Below, piece after piece: positions 27,711-32,636 of a stretch of 32,636 nt of DNA. The DNA is from Synergistaceae bacterium (GTDB taxonomy: Bacteria; Synergistota; Synergistia; Synergistales; Synergistaceae). Position 1 is the stretch's first letter. Every line of letters starts with the position of its first letter. The position numbers and the translations under genes are program-made. The stretch covers positions 1 to 32,636 of the forward strand of contig JAISXR010000039.1 of assembly GCA_031270375.1 (NCBI GenBank), given 5' to 3'. Below the pieces are notes generated by a model. It made no database searches. It had not been told where the DNA came from and saw nothing but the letters and a program-made list of their open reading frames with translations.

Positions 27711-28755
27711 TATGGCGGCAGAGACGATGGACAGCGCGGTTCTGACTTCGGACATCGAATACTTGGCGAAACTGGGGCTGTGGGATTTTTTTGCCGGGAA
27801 AACAATCTTGATAACCGGCGCCACGGGAATGTTGGGGGCTTATTTGGCTTTATCCGCGATTGAAGTGAATCGAACACGCGGATGCGCGATACGCCTGCTA
27901 CTTTTGGGAAGGGACCGCAGAAAAGCCGCGTCCCTTTTCGGAGAGCGGGAGTGCGAGATGCTGATTCAGGATGTGCGCGCTCCTCTAGCGACGGACCAGG
28001 CGGTCAACTGCGTTTTTCACGCTGCCGGTCCCGTTGGGCCGAGCGTCTTCGGCAGCGATCCGGAGGAAGTGTTGTCGGTGAATATCGAGGGAACGTTTTC
28101 CCTGCTCCGGTATGCGATCAGACATGATTGTGAATGTTTCGCGCTCGCTTCGACGCACGAGGTATACGGCGCCGCTGACGGCGAGAGGGACGAAACGTCG
28201 CCTCTTTTTCCGCTGGATTCCTTGGAGCCCAGGTCGTGCTATGTGCTTGCGAAACAATCTGCCGAAAACGCCCTTTCCTGCTATCATAAAAAATACGGAT
28301 TGCGCGCCCTGTCCGCCAGACTCTCGCGCCTTTACGGCCCGTTGATGAACCTCGAAAGCGGTCTTTTCGTGTGCGATTTCATGAAAGATATCCTGAGCTG
28401 CCAACCGGTGCGGGTGCGCGGCGGAATGAATCTGCTGCGACCGTTATGCTACGTCGCCGACGCGGCGGCGGCGATGCTGTTCGCCGCGGTTTTCGGAAAG
28501 GGTGGGTTCGCGTATAATGTCCAGGGAAGAGAACTCCCCAGTATCGGCGAAATCGCGGGTAATATAGCCCGAATCGGGTGTCGGCACGCGATGTTCGATC
28601 ATCCGGAGACAAAAAACCTGCCGCCGCACGGGCATTGGCTCAATACTGACAGGTTAAAAAACCTCGGCTGGAAACAAACCGTGGGTTTGTCGGAGGGAAT
28701 GGGAAAAACTTTGTCTTTCCTGATGCGGGAAAAGAAAAAAGAGGCTGCGATATGA
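27700..28755 (+). CDS. NAD-dependent sugar epimerase/dehydratase (extended SDR)
   Basis: A 351-residue SDR enzyme acting on a nucleotide-linked sugar. The NAD loop is 'ILITGATGMLGAYL'; the catalytic triad is in 'ALASTHEVYG' and 'SCYVLAKQSAEN' (Y-x3-K), followed by 'RLSRLYGP'. A lone copy cannot be assigned to epimerase, dehydratase or decarboxylase; the pattern is nearest to UDP-glucuronate decarboxylase or GDP/dTDP-sugar enzymes. ATG 27700 overlaps the upstream gene by 11 bases, with GAGGA six bases ahead; ATG 27712 is possible. The end overlaps the next ATG by four bases (ATGA). Neighbours suggest it edits a heptose or CDP-linked intermediate. Confidence 0.8.
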   Translation: MFCNMAAETMDSAVLTSDIEYLAKLGLWDFFAGKTILITGATGMLGAYLALSAIEVNRTRGCAIRLLLLGRDRRKAASLFGERECEMLIQDVRAPLATDQAVNCVFHAAGPVGPSVFGSDPEEVLSVNIEGTFSLLRYAIRHDCECFALASTHEVYGAADGERDETSPLFPLDSLEPRSCYVLAKQSAENALSCYHKKYGLRALSARLSRLYGPLMNLESGLFVCDFMKDILSCQPVRVRGGMNLLRPLCYVADAAAAMLFAAVFGKGGFAYNVQGRELPSIGEIAGNIARIGCRHAMFDHPETKNLPPHGHWLNTDRLKNLGWKQTVGLSEGMGKTLSFLMREKKKEAAI

Positions 28756-29747
28756 TCATAACCAGAACGCCGACGCGAGTGAGCTTTTGCGGGGGAGGCA
28801 GCGATCTTCCGGCTTTTTACAAAAAGCACGGCGGGGCGGTGCTGTCCGTTGCGCTGAACCGTTATATTTACATCTCCATTCATCCGTTCTTCTATCCCGA
28901 TAAACTCATCTGCAAATACTCGAAAAACGAATTGGTCGGCAAGCCCTCTCAATTGAAACACCCGATATTCCGCGTTTTGCTCGGGCAGTTCGGCCTGAAC
29001 GGCGTCGAGATAGCGAGCACGGCCGATGTCCCCGCGGGGACGGGACTGGGTTCGTCCAGCTCTTTCACGGTTGGCCTGTTGCACACACTGTACGCTTATA
29101 CTGGCAAATACGTCTCGGCCGAGCGCCTGGCGTCCGAGGCTTGCCGGACCGAAATAGAACTGCTGGGCGAGCCCATAGGCAAACAAGATCAGTACGCGGC
29201 CGCCTTCGGCGGGCTTCGCGTGTACCGCTTCAACAGGGACGGAACCGTGAGTGTGGAACCGGTGATAATGTCGGAGGAATCGACGGAGCGCATGGAGAGA
29301 AACCTGCTTATGTTCTACACGGGCGATCTGCGTTCCGCGTCCGAAATATTGAAAGCGCAGGGCGACAATATCGCGCGCGACGCTGAGAAAGAAAAAATTC
29401 AAAAAGCCATCGGCGATTTGACCGAAGAACTTCACAAAGAGCTGACGAACGACAATATCGACGCCCTGGGGCCTCTGATGAACGCCGGTTGGGAATACAA
29501 ACGCCGGATGGCGCACGGGATCACGAACACGACTATCGACGACGCTTACGAAGAAGCCATGAAAGCCGGGGCCCTCGGGGGAAAACTGCTGGGAGCGGGC
29601 GGCGGCGGTTTTTTGATTTTCTACGTGCCTGAACACCGGCACAACGCCGTGAAAAATGCCCTGGCGCGTCTTCGGTACATGGAATTCGGCTTCAGCCGCA
29701 ACGGCTCCACGATAATATATGTCGGCGAAAAGCCGAAGGGCATTTGA
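28752..29747 (+). CDS. hddA: D-glycero-alpha-D-manno-heptose 7-phosphate kinase-like GHMP kinase
   Basis: A 331-residue GHMP-superfamily kinase. The N-terminus 'TPTRVSFCGGGSDLPAFY' and the ATP loop 'VPAGTGLGSSSSFTVGLL' match HddA, as do 'GKQDQYAAAFGGL' and the C-terminal 'KLLGAGGGGFLIFY'. HddA phosphorylates heptose 7-phosphate at C1 to the alpha 1,7-bisphosphate, on the way to GDP-heptose. The next gene encodes the two following steps as one fused protein, which supports this assignment. The start overlaps the previous stop by four bases. GmhA, which would make heptose 7-phosphate from sedoheptulose 7-phosphate, is not in the window. Confidence 0.88.
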   Translation: MIITRTPTRVSFCGGGSDLPAFYKKHGGAVLSVALNRYIYISIHPFFYPDKLICKYSKNELVGKPSQLKHPIFRVLLGQFGLNGVEIASTADVPAGTGLGSSSSFTVGLLHTLYAYTGKYVSAERLASEACRTEIELLGEPIGKQDQYAAAFGGLRVYRFNRDGTVSVEPVIMSEESTERMERNLLMFYTGDLRSASEILKAQGDNIARDAEKEKIQKAIGDLTEELHKELTNDNIDALGPLMNAGWEYKRRMAHGITNTTIDDAYEEAMKAGALGGKLLGAGGGGFLIFYVPEHRHNAVKNALARLRYMEFGFSRNGSTIIYVGEKPKGI

Positions 29748-29783
29748 GGCTGGCGCGATGAGTATCTCGACGGAGAGAGCGAT

Positions 29784-31076
29784 ATGAGAGCCGCGATATT
29801 GGCCGGCGGGCGGGGGACGCGCATGGGCGGAATGTTTCACGATCTGCCCAAGCCCATGATCCCGGTTGCGGGCAAACCGATGCTGCGGCATCAAGTGGAG
29901 TCGCTGGTCAGTCAGGGAATAAGGCGGATAACCCTGATCATTGGTTACAGAGAGAGCCTCATACGTTCGTATTTCAGAGACGGTAAAACGTTTGGCGCGG
30001 AGATCAATTACATCACCGAGGATGTACCCCTTGGCACCGGCGGGGCCCTCTCGCTTCTTCCGCGGGGAAAAACACTGATATTGATGGGTGATGTTTACGT
30101 GGATTTGGATTTCGGCATGTTCATCCGGTTTCATGACGAACACAACGCCGGCGTCAGCCTGTTCGTCCATCCCAACAGCCACCCGCGCGACAGCGACGCG
30201 GTGGTGACCGACGCCCGGGCGCGGGTGACGGCATGGAAGTCCAAACATGACGAACGAAAAGAATACCTGCGCAATCTGGCAAACGCCGGCATATATATCT
30301 TCAGCGAATCAGCGCTCCCTGCGGGAGAGGCGAAAAAACGCGACCTCGACCGGGACGTGATCGCGCCGCTAGTACCTTCGGGCGTCGTTTTCGCCTACCG
30401 CTCCCCTGAATACGCGCATGACATGGGGACGCCAGAGCGCCTTGAGTCCGTGGAGAGAGATATAAAAAACGGCGTTCCCGCCGCGCGCAATTTGAAAAAA
30501 AAGCAACGGGCCGTGTTTTTGGACAGGGACGGGACGATAAATGCCGAGGACGGTTTTATCAGTGATCCGGAGCAAATACTGTTATTGCCCGGCGCCGCGA
30601 AAGCGATAGCCACGCTGAACGCATCGCGTCTGCTCGCGATATGCGTCACCAATCAGCCGGTCGTGGCGCGCGGCGAGGTATCGTTGGAGAGACTGGAAGC
30701 CATCCACGCGCGGCTGGACACTCTGTTGGGCAGCGAGGGCGCGTATCTGGACGATTTGCTGTTCTGCCCGCATCACCCAGACAGGGGCTTCGAGGGTGAG
30801 ATAGCGGAGTACAAGAAAGACTGCGACTGCCGCAAGCCGAAACCGGGGATGTTGCTGAGCGCTGCTGAGCGCTACAACATAGACCTGAACCGCTCGTACA
30901 TGATAGGCGACCGGACGTCGGATATCGCCGCCGGTCAGAGCGCCGGCACCAAAGCAATTGGTGTCCTGACGGGTGCCGCCCTTGCGGACGGCAAATGCGA
31001 GGCCAAACCGGATATGACGTTCGACTGCTTGCGAGACGCCGTAGATTGGATAATGGCTGAGGAGACGACGGTATAG
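29784..31076 (+). CDS. Fused heptose-1-phosphate nucleotidyltransferase and heptose-bisphosphatase (HddC-GmhB)
   Basis: A 430-residue two-domain protein. Residues 1 to about 232 are a sugar nucleotidyltransferase: 'ILAGGRGTRMGG', 'LPKPMIPVAGKPM', 'LGTGGAL' and 'LMGDVYVDLD', like HddC, which makes GDP-heptose. After a short linker rich in Lys (238-241), residues about 243-430 are a HAD phosphatase of the GmhB type: 'VFLDRDGTIN' (D247, D249), 'CVTNQP', the zinc motif C-x-H ... C-x-C within 'CPHHP' and 'DCDCRKPKPGM', and 'MIGDRTSDI'. It would remove the C7 phosphate and then activate C1. No stop or frameshift separates the domains, so this is a true fusion. ATG with GGAGAG six bases ahead. Confidence 0.88.
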   Translation: MRAAILAGGRGTRMGGMFHDLPKPMIPVAGKPMLRHQVESLVSQGIRRITLIIGYRESLIRSYFRDGKTFGAEINYITEDVPLGTGGALSLLPRGKTLILMGDVYVDLDFGMFIRFHDEHNAGVSLFVHPNSHPRDSDAVVTDARARVTAWKSKHDERKEYLRNLANAGIYIFSESALPAGEAKKRDLDRDVIAPLVPSGVVFAYRSPEYAHDMGTPERLESVERDIKNGVPAARNLKKKQRAVFLDRDGTINAEDGFISDPEQILLLPGAAKAIATLNASRLLAICVTNQPVVARGEVSLERLEAIHARLDTLLGSEGAYLDDLLFCPHHPDRGFEGEIAEYKKDCDCRKPKPGMLLSAAERYNIDLNRSYMIGDRTSDIAAGQSAGTKAIGVLTGAALADGKCEAKPDMTFDCLRDAVDWIMAEETTV

Positions 31077-31111
31077 CGCAACACCGCACCTTGAGAACTA
31101 ATTGAACAAAC

Positions 31112-31124
31112 GATGATATAATAA
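31112..31124 (+). promoter_or_regulatory. Extended -10 promoter of the small hydrophobic ORF
   Basis: TGATATAAT (31114-31122) provides a consensus -10 with an upstream TG. TTGAGA (31091-31096) is too far for a standard -35. Transcription would begin near 31129, giving a leader of about 67 bases with the hairpin CCGGC-N9-GCCGG (31140-31158). The 13-mer GATGATATAATAA at 31112-31124 recurs inverted at 31409-31421. Confidence 0.6.
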
Positions 31125-31195
31125 GCGTGATGGGGCCTTCCGGCAAAGCAGGAGCCGGTGAGTGCGGGTCTTGACCTCTGAGGGGGGTGACGCGG

Positions 31196-31348
31196 ATGTC
31201 GAAAGACGGAAACGGCCTTCCCGGCAAAGAAAAAGAGGAGAAAGGCACCCTCTCCAAGGTGATAAGCCTTGCTCCTCTTCTTGCTGTGATCCTCCAGTTT
31301 CTTGAGTTGATACTGTCGATACTCAAGATATTCGGAGTGATCCGGTAA
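31196..31348 (+). CDS. Small hydrophobic protein, candidate type I toxin
   Basis: A 50-residue frame, too short for routine gene finding. The N-terminal 20 residues are charged ('MSKDGNGLPGKEKEEKGTLS'); residues 21-50 are an uninterrupted hydrophobic or amphipathic helix beginning 'KVISLAPLLAVILQFLELIL' and ending 'GVIR', enough to enter a membrane. A strong site, GAGGGGGG, lies about eight bases before the ATG. It has its own extended -10 promoter upstream, tandem hairpins at its 3' end, and a consensus promoter from the opposite strand just downstream, aimed at it. That layout is known from type I toxin-antitoxin loci. I recognise no sequence family. A regulatory or structural membrane peptide is the alternative. 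Confidence 0.6.
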   Translation: MSKDGNGLPGKEKEEKGTLSKVISLAPLLAVILQFLELILSILKIFGVIR

Positions 31349-31404
31349 ACCGCCGAGAGGCTGGTTCCTTGGGCCGCCCTACCATCGGGGGCGGTTCTTA
31401 CATT
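31215..31404 (-). ncRNA. Predicted antisense RNA (antitoxin candidate)
   Basis: Inferred RNA from the promoter at 31411-31439, starting near 31404 and complementary to the 3' region and most of the small ORF. The 3' end is uncertain: on the minus strand AGAGG, a 10-base loop and CCTCT followed by a T-rich run lie near 31245-31215 and could terminate it. No protein frame of note is present on this strand. Evidence is promoter geometry only. Confidence 0.4.
31348..31399 (+). terminator. Tandem hairpins ending the small ORF transcript
   Basis: The first stem, AACCGCC-GAGA-GGC(T)GGTT (31348-31366), overlaps the stop codon. The second, CCGCCC (31374-31379) with GGGCGG (31389-31394), is followed by TTCTT. 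Together they look like the terminator and stabilising 3' end of a short stable mRNA. Confidence 0.55.
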
Positions 31405-31410
31405 GATATT

Positions 31411-31439
31411 ATTATATCATCCCTCAAACGGTTTTTCAA
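31411..31439 (-). promoter_or_regulatory. Convergent antisense promoter facing the small ORF
   Basis: On the minus strand, TTGAAA (31439-31434) and TATAAT (31416-31411) are 17 bases apart, with a TG one base before the -10. This is one of the best promoter matches in the window, yet there is no minus-strand gene downstream. Transcription would start near 31404 and run into the 3' end of the small ORF, producing an antisense RNA. Confidence 0.65.
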
Positions 31440-31504
31440 AATTGGATCGCGCTTAAATTTTCGGTCAGGCACGGAAGTAACAACACTAATAGGGAGACGA
31501 TGAT

Positions 31505-32636
31505 ATGAGGCTCGTTATTTTGGGTGGGGGGCTGGCCGGCATTTCGCTGGCTTATTTTTTGCAAAACGAACCGGATATAACCACGGTGGATATAATCGAA
31601 AAAGAGAGCCGGGTTGGCGGGCTGTGCCGCAGTTTTATCCACGACGGGCGTTTCGTAGATATCGGCCCTCATATATTTTTTTCGAAGGACGGTGAAACAC
31701 TGTCGTTCATGTTGGATATCCTGGGAGATAACGTGAACAGCCTGCGCCGTTCGAACAGGATCATTCACAAGGACCGTTTCGTGCAGTATCCGTTTGAAAA
31801 TGACCTGTCGCGCCTGCCGCGCGAGGATTGCGAAAGATGCCTCAAGGAATTTCTCGATAATCCTTACCGCGATTACGAGGCGCGCAACATGCTGCAATTT
31901 TTCCTCAAAACATTCGGACAGGGCATAACCGACCTTTATCTGCGGCCTTATAACGAAAAAATCTGGAAATTCGACCCCTCTTTCATGGACACCCAGATGG
32001 TCGAGCGCATTCCCCGCCCTCCCGACGAGGATATCATGCGAAGCGCGGCGGGAGAGACGGTCGACGGCTATACTCACCAGCTATATTTTTCTTATCCCAA
32101 AGCCGGGGGTACCGCCGCTTTCATCGACGCGTTCGCCGGCAGGCTGAACGAAAAAGTCAAGATTCATACTTCGCGCGCCGCAACGTCCGTGCGAAAAGAA
32201 AACGCCGTCTGGCGCGTGGAGGCCGGAGGCGCGGTTTTCGAGGGAGACATACTCGTCTCGTGTATCCCCGTAAATATCCTTGCCGGCATATACGAGGGCA
32301 TCGGCCAGGATGTCGCGCGCCGCGCCGAAGATTTGAGATACAACAACATCATGATAGCGGTAGCCACAGTGTCTAAAGACCGCGCCGGAGACAATTTCGC
32401 TTTCATGACAGCCGACAGAGGCGTCATTTTCCACCGTGTGAGCAAATTGGATTTTTTGGGTGAAGAGTACGCCCGCCCCGGAACGGCGACCTACATGATG
32501 GAATACACATACCGCGGCGGCGACCCGCGCGCTGGCCTGAGCGACGGCGCGCTGACGGAAGAATTTCGCGGCGGCCTGAAACGCATCGGCTTCGTGGAGA
32601 ACGACGGGGAAATACTGTCGTTCACCGTAAAAAAAT
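31505..32636 (+). CDS. FAD-dependent amine-oxidase/UDP-galactopyranose mutase-like protein, 3' end missing
   Basis: At least 377 residues; the frame is open to the window edge. The N-terminal dinucleotide fold is 'LVILGGGLAGISLAYFL' with the acidic residue in 'VDIIEKESRVGGLCRSF', typical of flavin enzymes such as UDP-galactopyranose mutase and protoporphyrinogen-oxidase-like proteins. 'DIGPHIFF', 'YLRPYNEKIWKFDPSFMD' and 'YPKAGGTAAFIDAFAGRL' are features of the subgroup seen in polysaccharide clusters. It may rearrange or oxidise a nucleotide sugar. The ATG at 31505 has AGGGAG seven bases ahead. It follows the small ORF locus, which interrupts the heptose/surface-sugar operon. The exact reaction is unknown. 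Confidence 0.8.
   Translation, partial: MRLVILGGGLAGISLAYFLQNEPDITTVDIIEKESRVGGLCRSFIHDGRFVDIGPHIFFSKDGETLSFMLDILGDNVNSLRRSNRIIHKDRFVQYPFENDLSRLPREDCERCLKEFLDNPYRDYEARNMLQFFLKTFGQGITDLYLRPYNEKIWKFDPSFMDTQMVERIPRPPDEDIMRSAAGETVDGYTHQLYFSYPKAGGTAAFIDAFAGRLNEKVKIHTSRAATSVRKENAVWRVEAGGAVFEGDILVSCIPVNILAGIYEGIGQDVARRAEDLRYNNIMIAVATVSKDRAGDNFAFMTADRGVIFHRVSKLDFLGEEYARPGTATYMMEYTYRGGDPRAGLSDGALTEEFRGGLKRIGFVENDGEILSFTVKK

Noticed and set aside
28599-30248. A 549-codon open frame on the minus strand
   Set aside because: It lies opposite the SDR, HddA and HddC-GmhB genes, has no recognisable domain and is rich in Arg/His as expected from GC-rich antisense frames.
31130-31174. A 14-codon leader peptide ahead of the small hydrophobic ORF
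   Set aside because: The ATG sits almost at the predicted RNA start with no ribosome site; it has no Cys/Trp/His run or other attenuator feature.

Overview
The window reads as chromosomal DNA of an anaerobic, flagellated bacterium with a Gram-negative type envelope. The evidence is butyrate kinase, a heptose-nucleotide pathway, a Sec-exported nuclease, a flagellin and a CheX chemotaxis phosphatase. DNA is GC-rich with abundant ATA isoleucine codons, strong GGAGG ribosome sites and several TTG starts. Together with the gene mix (DUF2291-type sugar ABC operon, fucose-isomerase-like proteins, SAH hydrolase plus an MtaD-type deaminase) this makes me think of Synergistota. That placement is inference; no rRNA or tRNA gene is present to settle it.

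Region 1 (1-4058) opens with the 3' end of a sugar-binding protein gene. An FGGY carbohydrate kinase on the minus strand is divergent from a fucose-isomerase-like gene. Region 2 (4183-7547, minus) is a tight operon of SAH hydrolase, an MtaD/DadD-type deaminase and a HAD phosphatase, probably for recycling S-adenosylhomocysteine. Region 3 (7821-10165) holds a histidine phosphatase, butyrate kinase and a convergent CheX.

Region 4 (10289-17342) is a sugar-uptake locus: a SorC-type regulator with a clear promoter, a binding protein, a DUF2291 lipoprotein, an ATPase, a permease, and a second fucose-isomerase-like protein. Two copies of a nested-palindrome repeat are embedded in it. Region 5 (17615-21626) has a DUF4139 exported protein on the minus strand. 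On the plus strand is a cassette of an RpiB-like isomerase, resembling the erythrulose-4-phosphate isomerase branch, and a split transketolase. Regions 1, 4 and 5 can be read as one pathway: import, aldose-ketose isomerisation, ketose phosphorylation, then C2 transfer by transketolase, with no aldolase in sight. The substrate is unknown.

Region 6 (21698-32636) starts with a secreted nuclease and an 816-residue flagellin behind a sigma-28-like promoter. It continues as a surface-sugar cluster: PseB, an SpsF-type cytidylyltransferase, an IspD/TarI-type cytidylyltransferase, an SDR epimerase, the heptose kinase HddA, an HddC-GmhB fusion, and a partial FAD-dependent mutase/oxidase-like protein. 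Flagellin glycosylation or another surface glycan is the likely purpose. Inside this cluster (about 31091-31439) lies a 50-codon hydrophobic ORF. It has its own extended -10 promoter and a convergent consensus promoter facing it from downstream, which is the layout of a type I toxin-antitoxin locus. I consider this the best candidate for something undescribed.
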